Shown piece after piece: positions 1-10,269 of a stretch of DNA of 64,000 nucleotides. Under the pieces are notes generated by a model. That model made no database searches. It saw nothing but the letters and a program-made list of their open reading frames with translations, and was not told the origin of the DNA. The position numbers were made by a program, and so were the translations under genes. The stretch's first letter is position 1; the number at the start of each line of letters is the position of its first letter. This stretch comes from Cercozoa sp. M6MM (lineage: Eukaryota; Endomyxa: Ascetosporea), in the NCBI GenBank assembly GCA_040357565.1, contig JBDODJ010000014.1, one strand, 5' to 3'.

Positions 1-46
<46 letters not shown>
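1..46. repeat. (TG)n microsatellite
   Basis: The window opens inside a perfect TG dinucleotide run, so its true length is unknown. It lies just downstream of the minus-strand gene ending at 104. Confidence 0.95.
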
Positions 47-103
47 CCATACTTTTAAAGCCCAAAACTGCTTGAACTCGTGGCGAGCAAAGCTGTAACC
101 CTT

Positions 104-1223
104 TTACGCAACACCTATTCCACAGGAGCAAAGTGTGTAGTAAACTAGTGAATTTACGACGTAGACGGCGTTGACCGTAATGACGATTGTGATGAAGAGT
201 AAGAAGATGAAGGCGATGTTGAAGGCGAGGTCTTCCCCGACAAGAATCGAGAAGTTAGTGTACTGAACAGCCACAAAATCCGAGTTGTTTTTTCAAGGGA
301 AAAGACGCAAAAGCCACCTCGAGAAAGGTGAGAACAGCGTATGACACGCTTTGGTTTGATTCCCACACGTCAAACTGTTTGCTTCTGGGTTCAGTAAAGC
401 ACAAACCTAAATTTACAGTATTAAACTTGAAAAATTCTATAGCTGTTGAAAATATAAGTTTACAGTGGAAAACTGAGTAGCTGACAACCGTCAACCAAAA
501 TGCCTGCTCCCCAAAGCTTGAGATACCACCCGTGAAGCAATATGAGGAGTTTGAATACCGACTATCACAAGGAATCTCGACGTAGTTGCTCCCTTCGCCA
601 TCACGAACAGCGTTCCTATAATCACCGTAAATCTGCTAAAAAAACGAAGGAGACTGGTAGAGTCAATTTAGCGTACCCAAGACGCCACGCCTCACAGCTT
701 GAAAGAACTCAACTACTTGCGTGCCGATATCTGCCTTTTCTTCTTCTTCAACTTGAAAGTCGTCAAAAGTTTGAACGCCGGCCTGGCTGAGAGCCGTCGT
801 CTTCGCTAAGTCGCTCGTCGGCACTGAACACAACATTCAAACGACTCCAAACTGATATGTCAGAACACCATGGCTTACTTGCAGGTTCTTGTGAGTTTGC
901 CTCAGCAGGCCTCAACCCTGTATCGGCACGAGCTTGACAGTCCAAATGCACTAAATGTGTGTTTTGCTCCCAAGTCAGACTTTCCAGAGGTTATCCCGTC
1001 CGCGCGAATGCATGAACTTTGACTTCAGATTCTGCTCGAGTAGTCTACTGTCTCCTTGTGAGCAAGAAAATTCGAGATGCCTTCGCCATTCTGCCAGTTT
1101 GTCAGTTTTGGATTCATTCAGTTGCTGTTCTTGTGTCAATTTAAACTTCTCGGCAAATCTCTTTGATTTCTTCGAGTTCGAACTTCGGCCGGTCTGGAAC
1201 TGAAAACATAAGCTGATAGACAT
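104..1223 (-). CDS. Putative multi-exon membrane protein, unrecognised
   Basis: Several protein-like exons run on the minus strand. A Lys/Glu-rich, coiled-coil-like piece lies at about 1200-970. An acidic piece (FDDFQVEEEEKADIGTQ) lies near 760-705. An ectodomain-like piece near 630-500 contains DYRNAVRDGEGSNYVEIPCD and an N-glycosylation site (NSS). An intron with a clear donor after TFLE (about 315-260) joins to the last exon, which holds one strong membrane helix (NIAFIFLLFITIVITVNAVY) about 25 residues from the stop at 104-106. The shape suggests a type I membrane protein with a short C-terminal tail. I do not recognise the family. The internal exon joins and the start at 1223 are uncertain, and an upstream exon is possible. 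Confidence 0.45.
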
Positions 1224-1449
1224 CAGTCATCTTCTTGGGGGGGACAGAGGTTCAGGCTTTTGCGTGATAGATGACTGTTAACTCGTGTCCGTACACACGA
1301 CACAGAGCGCGATCGGAGCCAAAAGAAGTGCGCTGAAATGTACCGTACTGTACCCACCGTAGGCAGGCGAGGCAGTAAGGTAGGCTGACTCGACTGCCTG
1401 AATTTGAATAAACGAAAGGCGAGGCGGACGGAAACGAAACGGTAGTGCG

Positions 1450-4400
1450 CTAGCTAGTTGATGTCGCGATCGACCGACCGGGCACGGCAGCAGCGTCGCG
1501 ATCGAACTGCTCCGTGAAGCCGAGGCTCGGCGTGCGACGCAAATGTCCTCGCGGAGAGAGCGCTTGTTGTTGCTGTTGCAATTGTTGTTGCTGCTGCAGT
1601 TGCCGCTCCATGCGCGCCGTGGCGATGTTGTGGATATAGTTCTTGAACTTGGTCCGCGCGGACCGCGGTGCCTCCTGCAGCTGACGGCGCAACTCGGCGC
1701 ATGCGTCGGCTTCGGTTCGCCGCATCATCATGGCCTGGCGACACAGGAGGTGGTAAAGGGAGGCAGTGGTACGGGGTGAGGTACCTCCTCCAGATGGTCG
1801 GTGATCTGCCGTCGACTCTGCTTGTCGAACAGCGGTCCCAGCAGCAATGCCGCCGCGTCGATGATCACCTGCGCCTGTCGTCGCAGCAGTCGGAACGCGT
1901 GCTCGCACAGCGTCACGAACAGATGCCACTGCGCGAGGGGGTAGTAAAAGGTCACGGAGGAGGGGGGTTTGAACTACCTTCTCGCCCATAGCTTCGTACA
2001 GCTTGGGTGTGATGGCGAAACGCGCCGTATCGAATGCACTGATGAGGGTACAAGGGATAGGGGTAAAGGAAGAGAGGGAGGGTCAAAAACGTACACGCCG
2101 TGCCCGAGAATGTAGCCGAAGTCGATATGAAACAATGTGCCGTCACTGTCAACACAGAAACACATCCTAACCTCATACTCCCCCCTCCTGTGATACAAAA
2201 GCGCACGTGGAAACGAGAATGTTGTCGGCATGCCGATCACGAATGCCGAGTGTGAAAGCTGCTCCAAAGAGTGGGTTAAAGACAGGGAAGTAGGGGGAGG
2301 GGGCATAAACTCACTGGCCACAAATGAGCCGGCGGCCGACGTGATAAGTCGGTAGCAGGCGTCCTTGCCGCCGTCGCTCCTGCCCTCCACCGACTCGCGC
2401 AGAAACGCAAAGTCGCACTCATTCAGCGACCTGCTGTTCGGCACGAACTGCACCGGGAGGGGGAGGGGTAAACCATGGGTAAAGAGAGGAGTTGGGTGAG
2501 GTAAGGGGTGCGGGGGGGGGAGCGTAAAACCTCGACAAAACCGGCGTCCTTGCCGACACTGAGCGCGTCGTAGGCCAAGGCTTCGACCGGGTAGCCGCCG
2601 CTGCGCAGTTTGCCGTGCCGCCACACGCGATTCATCAGTCGGAACAGCGTCAAACAGGCCACGTCTTGCCGCAGATCATCGCCCGTCTTAAAGATCACGC
2701 GACTCAGCTTGCTCACCGTCGAGCTCACTGCCTGAATCAACGTCGGACTCACTGTCTGGCACGTGTCTCTATCAATCTCAGTCTCAGTGTTGCCACCGTT
2801 CGACTCTACTGTCAATGCACGCGCTGCGCGACGACTCTGCTCGCGCACGTGTCGTTGCTGCTCGCGCTTCACCTGTTGGGGTAAAGAAGTAGGGGTAAGG
2901 GCAGGGGTATGGGTAAGAGCAAGGGGTATGGAAAGAGCAGGGGGGGGGTGTAACCAGCTCAGCCGACGGTGACGTGCGGAACTGCGTCTGCAGCAGCAGC
3001 GGCCGCGCGTTCGACACGAACACCTTGGCCACCGTCAGCGCACTCACCGGCGGAAACCCGCACATGAACGGGTGCTGCGGGAGAGAGGTAAAGGGTAGGG
3101 AGTGGGGGTGGGGTAAAGTCTACATAGACAACGAGTGGCCGCGGCAAGACAAGATCCGAGCCCTCCTGCAGGTGGGTAACGGTAGAGGGGTAAGGGTAGA
3201 GGGTAAGGGGCAAGGGGGCAAGGGGGCAAGGGGTAAGGGGGTAAGGGGTAAGAGTAAAGGGGTAAGAACGCACGGAGGTAGGGAGTAAGGTGGTAAGAGG
3301 TAGGGGATACCTGCAGCGAACTCAATGACAGCGACAGAAACACGTCCTCGGCGTCGACGCCGGACACGTGTCCGGACGCCTCGGACAGAACAGCCTCGTG
3401 CTGTAGCCACCCTGATGTGCGCAGCAGCTGCATCGCCTGCGCCACATCTGGCGACGCACGTGCTCTCTGTATGTGTGCGCGTGTGTGAGGAGCAAGGTTT
3501 AGGGGTCAATGGGGCGGCGCCCCCCCGGGTAAACCTCAGCAACGGCAGAAACGAGCGACTGCGTCAGTTGCGGCGCACTCTGTCCGCGCGGACACACCGT
3601 ACAAACAAACAACTTTGACCATGGGTTTGACTACCTTCACAAAAGCGTCCAGCACGAGTCCCACGATCGGCATGTCACGCACCTGCCCGGGCAAAGGGGG
3701 TCAAAAGGGTAAAAGGGCTAGGAGAAAGGGGTAGAAGTAACGGGATAAGGGGGAGGTAAAGGAGGGACTACCAGAGCCATCTCCGAGGCCTCTCGAACAA
3801 GCTGTACGAAGCGTTCGTCGTGTGCCTATTGAACAGCGGCCCATTTGTACAATTTTGGTCCATTTTCTCGTTGATTATGGGAGCGTGATTGTTGTGCATT
3901 GGTACAGAGGCCACGACGCAGAAGCAGTCGCTCAGGAACTCCGGTATCTCAATCTGTTCTTCCATGCCCTACCAAAACGGGGGTAAGGGGTTCAGGGGGT
4001 ACAGGGGATACAGGGGGGTAAAGGGGATACAGGGGGGTAAAGGGGATACAGGGGGTTAAGGGATACGGGGAGGTAAAGGGGTAGGAAAACACACCTGCCC
4101 GCCGAACACGACGCGATCGTCGAAGCACCGCCATCGACAGTCCTGCAGCGGGAGGTGTCAGGGGGGAGAGGGGGTGAAAGGGGTCTTAAACCGTGCAGAC
4201 AGAGACTTCCGTCGTTCGCGTCGAAGCCAGCAGCGTCGTCGCCTTTTCTTCGTCGCCGTCGGGCTGCAGAAATCGACGCGGCAACGGTCGCTGCGACGGC
4301 ACTCGACCACAGCCTGCGTCCATTTGTACAACCCACTTGGTCTATTTTGACTGCGTCACACAGTGACAAGAACAACGTAGGAAGATGCTTACAGTCGTTG

Positions 4401-5420
4401 CAGTACTGCTCGGCACATATCACGCAGTCTGCACAATCAACACAACGAAAAATTTTGTAAAAGCAAAGCAAAAAACACAAACACAAAAAAGGACAACAGA
4501 AAAAGCAAAGCGTGAGTGTTAACAGCATTAAAAACCGCAAGCTGGCTCTCTAGAAGCTTGAACAGAGCAAAGCAAGCAAAGCAAAACTCCGCAGAGGCTG
4601 ATAAAAACACAAGCAAACAAAGCGAAAAAAGAAAGCAAAGGTACGTTTGCTGGCGCTCTTGTCGCAAATGAGACAGCGATTCGTCGTGTTGCTGAAACTA
4701 TCTGAAGAAAACCTCTCGACTCGTGCTGTTGTTTCGTCGTCGGTGCTTTCGTTGCTTTCATCGGTGCTTTCGAAGTCGCTTGCTCCTTCTTTCGCTTCAG
4801 TGCTTCTGAAACACGCAATTTCGACTCAACTCGACTTCAATAAAAGAACAGAGCGTACAGTTGCGGGGGCAGCACGAGGATTCGCGCGCCTTTCTCGACC
4901 ACTCGCAACCGCGGCCAGAACTCTACAGAGCAAATTCATTCGCCAACTGAAGCAAACAAAACGAAGAGAGAGAAGCAGAAACGAAAAGAAACCGTGAGGA
5001 AAGTCATCGCGCATCAACTCGGCGTACTCATTTCGGCAGCCGAGACACACTCGCGTGGGACCTCGTTTGAACTTGCGCTTGAAGCGTTTCGGCAGCTCGT
5101 ACTTTCGTGTGCACAGCGAGCAATACACATGTCCACACAGACGACAGTTGTGCGCCTGAAGTCAAACAATGCGTTCCAAACACTCTCAGAATACAAGAGA
5201 GGAGAGTGAGGAGACACACCTTGGCACGCTTTAATTCGGAGTGGCAGTGCTCGCACGACGTTGCTTGCTCCCTCGAGTCCCATTCTGACCAGACACAGTG
5301 TCCGCGCGGAGCAAAAGAAACAATTTGAAGGGAAATCAACAAATAGAACGCACTTGGCACGCGGAGCGTGTCGCAGCAGCCCGACAAGAGCATCACATCA
5401 CTCGGTCGCTTGCGTTGCAT
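1450..5420 (-). CDS. FYVE-domain phosphatidylinositol 3-kinase
   Basis: The N-terminal exons (5420 to about 4990) encode a FYVE-type zinc finger: a WD pair, then CEHC, NCRLCG, CSLC and VCLGC, giving eight metal-ligand cysteines. The basic RHHCR patch is degenerate (KAHNCRLCG). An acidic Ser/Glu linker follows, then a second cysteine cluster (CLICDKSAS, CVDCADCVICAEQYCNDC, about 4700-4400). The C-terminal half is a PI3/PI4-kinase catalytic domain. It has GDDLRQD in the N-lobe (2663-2683), the catalytic loop DRHADN (2221-2238) and the activation segment HIDFGYILG (about 2103-2129). A Gln-rich, coiled-coil-like tail ends at 1450. HIDFGYILG is the class III (Vps34)-like form. Expected role: making PI3P on endosomal membranes, with FYVE binding the same lipid. 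Start chosen at the first ATG in frame with the FYVE exon. Exons between 3950 and 4700 are the least certain, so two adjacent genes cannot be fully excluded. Confidence 0.8.
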
Positions 5421-5547
5421 TGACCCAATAAATCAATACACGGTCCTAACACAGCGCAAGAGCGTGTGCACACGCTATAACGCCTGTCCTGCGCTCAACC
5501 GGCTGTTTATTGTCTGCTAAGCTGCGTTTCGTCTGCGTTTTTTGACA

Positions 5548-5724
5548 ATGCGTCTGTCGGCTCTGGATGATCCGTACGCTTCAGTCTCGCAGTCCAGAGT
5601 CCAAGGTACTGATCGCATTTCGTTCACGGCCTGGTCAGTTGCCTCAATTGTGCCGAAATCCGGGTCACGCGGCGGGCTACGCACTGCGCCGGTTCAGTTG
5701 AAATCTAGTACGCGCAAATCTTGA
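5548..5724 (+). CDS. Possible small two-exon protein (47 aa)
   Basis: An ATG at 5548 opens a frame that stays open if a 33-base intron with a GTAC donor and a CAG acceptor (5606-5638) is removed. The two exons (58 + 86 bases) then encode 47 residues and end in TGA at 5722-5724. No homolog is recognised and the protein is Ser/Arg-rich. It could equally be the 5' end of a longer transcript or chance. Confidence 0.3.
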   Translation: MRLSALDDPYASVSQSRVQGTDRISFTAWSVASIVPKSGSRGGLRTAPVQLKSSTRKS

Positions 5725-5802
5725 ATCTTAACTTCAGTAACTTTTCAAACGGACGAAAGACCGACGACGAAAACGGTGTCGACAAGAGACTCAAAACGAC
5801 GA

Positions 5803-6199
5803 ATTTGGGATGGCGACTGCAAGTTTTGGGCTGTGAACAATCTGCGCCCCCACGCGCTGTGCTTTCTGTACATAGGTAAGGTAGAGATAAAGCATACATC
5901 GATTTACGTATATTGATGTATGTATGCTACATCGATACACGTAAATCGATGTATGCTATATAAACATAGAAACATGTAAACATAGAAACATATAAACATA
6001 CACACATATGTATACACTTGCTTATATGTATCTGTTTATATATGTGTGTGTGCTTATACAGATATATGTGTATTTATATATGTATCTGTTTATAACGTGT
6101 GTGTGCTTGTACAGATATCATACAAATATACATATAGACGGGAAAGCACAGCGGTGGCGCAGATTGTTCACAGCCAAAACTCGCAGTCGCCATCCCGAA
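5803..6199. repeat. Long imperfect inverted repeat with nested palindrome
   Basis: Left arm 5803-5873 and right arm about 6133-6199 are reverse complements with only a few mismatches and small gaps over about 65-70 bases. The roughly 260-base centre is AT-rich with repeated TATGTATCTGTTTATA-like and ACACATA-like units. Inside the centre a perfect 19-base inverted repeat lies at 5891-5909 and 5939-5957. This could be a MITE-like non-autonomous transposon or a duplicated, inverted gene fragment. I did not establish target-site duplications. Confidence 0.75.
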
Positions 6200-6423
6200 T
6201 AAAGGCGTCTTGAAGATTCTCGGCAAACGCATTTTCTCCGACGTCTTGTCAAGGCAGATCGGGAGGGAGACCGAATGAAATGTCTGCACAAAAAGGATAA
6301 TCCATCCAGATTTGAGTGAGTAAACACGGGTGCGAGCACACGAAGCACAGGAAATTTACCGTTCACAATACCATACTCGGAAAGGGGCGATGGAGCATCA
6401 AACGACGGAGTAAAACCACTTGA

Positions 6424-7856
6424 CTACCGAAACGACAAACGATTCCCGTCAACTAAGGGCAGAGAGATTAAAAAAACCGCCTGTACCGTTAAACCGTCAA
6501 TTTTAAGTGAACTGCTTTGATTGAAAGCGTCTTGGACTGATCTTACAGTTTCTCCCTGAAAACTTACGAACAGAAGCCTGTTAAAAGGCAAAGTACGGGT
6601 CGTATCACGACTCAAACGAGTGCACGAAAACGAAGGGCTCTACCCCACAATGCAAAGGTGAGACACCAATCCATCAGGGAAATCACAGGAAGTACCAAAC
6701 TGAAGTCGTCAATGATTGTAGAATTCGACGGCGAGTTTTTTGATGAGGTACCGTTTGAATATTGAGTGCTCACAGAAGTCATCTGCTGCTTGTTCTCCCA
6801 AACAATCTGCAGGGCAGTCTGTATCAAGATAATCGACACAGAGAAACAGGACAGAACTTGATTTACAGATGACGTTGGAGACTGACGTTGACTCAGAATT
6901 AAAGTAGCAAGCTCATTTGGACTCAAACAATCCTAAGCATTCAGAACGTGCAGAATTCTTCATCTTTGGCGTGTTAACGACAATACAGCACAGATCCTTA
7001 CTTTTAATAATTCCTGCGTTGCATGTCGGAAGCGTTGAGCTTTGGCTGCTTCAACCCGCCCAAACTGATCGAAAGCACGAAAGGAAACAAGACAGAAGTA
7101 CACTCACAAATTGCGCGACATTCTCTTGGAGGTTCAGTGTCAAATACAGAAGAGCTCTAGTAAGTTATCATCACACCAGAGGAATCCATAAACAAAAATC
7201 AAAGCAATAAAAGAGCCAAAATATACCGCGTTGTTCGATGTGGATGCAAACAGAACTCCGCAAGACTCGGCAACTGCAAATAATTACATGTAAAATCAAC
7301 CCTAATTTTACTGCCCATCGATTCATTTGCAAAGGAAGCCGTTTGTGCTATCAACGCACCCAATAGCCACTGTTTCAAAACACAAAAAAACAGATTCAAA
7401 AGACATGAAACGATGAACTGAAGGAAGTGCACCTCATCACAGTCAGTATCCGTAGGTATAAAGTCTTGAATAGACTCGCCGCCACTTGGATTCGGCACTT
7501 GATCAATCTACCTCAGCGAGAAAGAGCAAGTGGACACCCCCAAAATACGATAAATCTGGAAAGTCTGAAACAAGTCAGTACCATACTCGTAGCTTGAATC
7601 AACGAAGAAACATCTGTCATGTTTGGCACACTCGGCACGTTTGACCGCGTCGCACCAGCAGACTGGAACAAAGCATGTCAAAGCCATAAAGCAGCAAAGA
7701 GTCAAAGTGAAAATACCAAATGAAAAGGCAGCAACGACTTGCCGCCATTGGAGTCTGGTGCCTGAATGAACAGTTCGACTCCTTCCGGCAGTGGTTTCCT
7801 CGGCTTAAAGTAAAACTTAATCTGGCTAGGCTTATCCTAAAGTAGAAAACAGAACA

Positions 7857-7916
<60 letters not shown>

Positions 7917-8991
7917 ACACACGCAAAGTACACATACACACACGCAAAGTACACATACATACACACACGCGCAAAGTACACACACACACATATACACACA
8001 CGCACAAGATGAAGCAAAAGATAGCAAGCGCACTTTGTGCAAAGCCAGTGCCTCGCCGAATTCACTTTGAATGTGTGTGTGTTCGCACTTGTCCTTGCTT
8101 TTCCACTTATCTTTGTTCTTGCTATTGTCCATGTCCTTGCTATTGTCCATGTCCTTGTTATTGTCTATGTGCTTGCTATTGTCCATGTCCTTGTTGTTAT
8201 CATTGTTCTTGCTGTCATAATTATTGCCAGCAAATGTCTGTGTGCTAACAAGACAGTCACCGAGAGCACTCGGCAGACCGAGACGCGCACTTTCCTCCTC
8301 AAGCAGCTCCACTGGGAACGAGCGCGTCGACTCGGAGAACATCACTCTGCGGCCGTGCTTGCGCCGCTTGCGAAAGATACGCTCCTCATCCGTCTCAGAG
8401 CGCTTCGAGTTGCCACTCACACTGCGCCGGAAGTCCTGCGAACAGGAACACCAGATCTCAACACAAACGAAAAATGAAACACAACAGAACGTTAGGGTAC
8501 CTTGCCTCCGCAGGTTGTAAACAGGTACACGAGTGGGATGCGCACTGACTTTCCACAGAACTTGACGACAACTGCAGTTTGCATCAACTGAGCAAGCGTC
8601 CTCTCTTCGCGCGCGTCGGTCGCGCACTCGAACGACGGACGAAACGAGGCGTGGAACTTGCCGCCTTGGAAGCACAAAGACGCCGTATACCAGGTGCCGC
8701 TTTCGACGCTCAAGACGACACCTTGAAACAGGCGACTAGACCTGACAATTTTGTCCCATCGCTCGGACATGTTCGGGTGCGTTCTACAACAAAGAAACTC
8801 AAGAACTGATCAAGTTGGAAAAAACGAGCGCACCCAGTGCCATCCCACCGAATGTACTTTTCCCGCGGACTCAGTTGGTCACTCTCCTCTTCTTCCTCCT
8901 CGCTAGCTCGGTTTTTCACCTTCTTCTTTGGAGGGCCATCGCCTCCTTGAGGCGCGGGCGGCCGCTGGCGGGTGCCCAACACCTGCTTCAT
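6424..8991 (-). CDS. Unrecognised multi-exon protein(s) with C-terminal membrane helices
   Basis: The start at 8991 begins a Pro/Lys/Glu-rich segment with a basic, NLS-like motif (PPKKKVKNR) and an acidic run. After spliced junctions comes a conserved-looking region (THPNMSERWDKIVRSS, then GGKFHASFRPSF and VVVKFCGKSVRIPLVYLF). Further downstream are KPSQIKFYFKPRKPLPEGVE (about 7825-7765) and ESIQDFIPTDTDCDE (about 7480-7440). Two hydrophobic helices flank an Asn/Ser-rich loop with N-glycosylation sites near 6860-6650. The stop is at about 6424 or 6508 depending on one splice choice. A nuclear-type N-terminus and a membrane C-terminus are odd together, so the span may hold two genes. The function is unknown. 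Confidence 0.5.
7861..8003. repeat. CA/TG microsatellite and ACACGCAAAGTACACAT minisatellite
   Basis: A CA run (7861-7919) passes into about four diverged copies of a unit containing ACACGCAAAGTACACATAC. It sits in an intron of the minus-strand gene, so the sense strand is TG-rich. Confidence 0.85.
8099..8215 (-). repeat. In-frame 18-bp tandem repeat encoding Asn/Asp/Lys-rich stretch
   Basis: Copies of an 18-base unit (GTCCATGTCCTTGCTATT on the plus strand) read on the minus strand as NNKDMDNSK-like repeats. The frame stays open from the preceding KHGRRVMFSESTRSFP region, so this is probably an expressed low-complexity segment of the 6424-8991 gene rather than intron. Confidence 0.6.
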
Positions 8992-9223
8992 CGTTTTTTA
9001 TTTTCTCACTTCAGCAAATGCTATACAGCTGATGCTGTAAGCGCTATACAAACTTGCTCAGCCGTTGAAGGGTACTTTTCTCGCGGTTGTGAGGTCGCCA
9101 ACCGGCGTCAGAACCGTCGGATCTAGCCGCACCCTTAAATACTATTTGACAGTGCGAGGATGTTCCCTTCGAGTTTAGAGAAGCTGTTCTTTCGATCGTA
9201 CAGCACATTACACTACAGAACCT

Positions 9224-9871
9224 ATGCCTGTGGTGAAGTTAGTGCTGCCCAGTGGCGAAATCCGACGGGTTCCACTCGGTAAACATGTGCGAGATAATCC
9301 GTATTTTCCCGATCGTGCTTTCCTGAAAAGTCGAAGAGAGCGAAGGCGCCGGCGATGTTCGTATGGACAAGTTGAGACAGGAAGGTGACCAAAATTCGCT
9401 GTGTTACTTTCCAGAAACTGTGTGCTGATTGATGTTGGCTTTGTGAAAACTCAGTTGAGTTGATCGTGGGCAGCGCATCCTACAAGCTCGAGTACACCGA
9501 TGATGAAAACGACGTGGTCACGCTCGGTTCTGCGCCAGGCGATCTGAACGATGCCCTTGCTGTGTACAGGACTCTTTTTCTCTGTAATCTCGCCTTAGTG
9601 TAGCTGTGTACCTACTGCACCGACTGACCGTAGGGCCGCGTCGACAGAACGGGTGCTGCGACTCACTGTCGTGGTGAGTGCCTCGGCGCCTCCTGTGCCT
9701 CCAGTGCTCCCGGAGCCTCCTGTGCCTGCTGCACTTGGCCAGGACAGTGCCAACAACAACGCTCGGGCCGATAACGGCGTGGCCGTCTTTGGCTGGCCCG
9801 TCACTCGTACCGTTCCAGCAGGACCTGGTGCAGCACAGCAGCCGAGCGTGCGAAAGGTCAAGAAAAAGTAA
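9224..9871 (+). CDS. PB1-domain protein
   Basis: Exon 1 (from ATG 9224) encodes MPVVKLVLPSGEIRRVPL, the basic first strand typical of a type I/II PB1 domain. A short middle exon holds EESEGAGDVRMDKLRQ. The third begins ELIVGSASYKLEYTDDENDV and carries the acidic OPCA-like motif (YTDDENDVVTLGSAPGDLND). A Pro/Ala-rich low-complexity tail follows and the protein ends in a basic KVKKK at the stop (9869-9871). PB1 domains pair head-to-tail in signalling scaffolds such as p62, NBR1 and PKC/Par6. No second domain is seen, so the partner is unknown. The exact 3' boundary of the middle exon is uncertain. Confidence 0.7.
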
Positions 9872-10269
9872 CGTACGTGCAGGCGCCCGGCCGAGCGAAG
9901 GTCGATGAGGATGTGACGTCAGTTAACACCAGGTGATGATAGGTAAATTACATGCATATGCTCGATTCGATGTTTAGTTCGAATTTACAGGCAGTAGCTA
10001 TACGTATACCGTCCCACTTAGATACTGTAGTACGCGACGTACGAGCACCATTGCCGGGTACAGAGGGGGTAAAGACAAGGCCTACCGGGAAGTATGCCAG
10101 TGCATATACCTACAACCCAGATGTATATGAATGTAAAAATCTGTATACAGTATCTATATATGTGTACAATTATATGTACATATATAATATATCGTATATA
10201 TATGTGCGGTGCGTATGTAATCTAGACTCAACTCTTGTGTTGAAATAGACTGAACTAACTAACTAACAA
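9872..10269. other. Intergenic region, AT-rich
   Basis: No gene is seen. It contains TATATG-rich low complexity (10145-10205) and lies between the converging 3' ends of the PB1 gene and the DNA polymerase gene. Confidence 0.6.
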
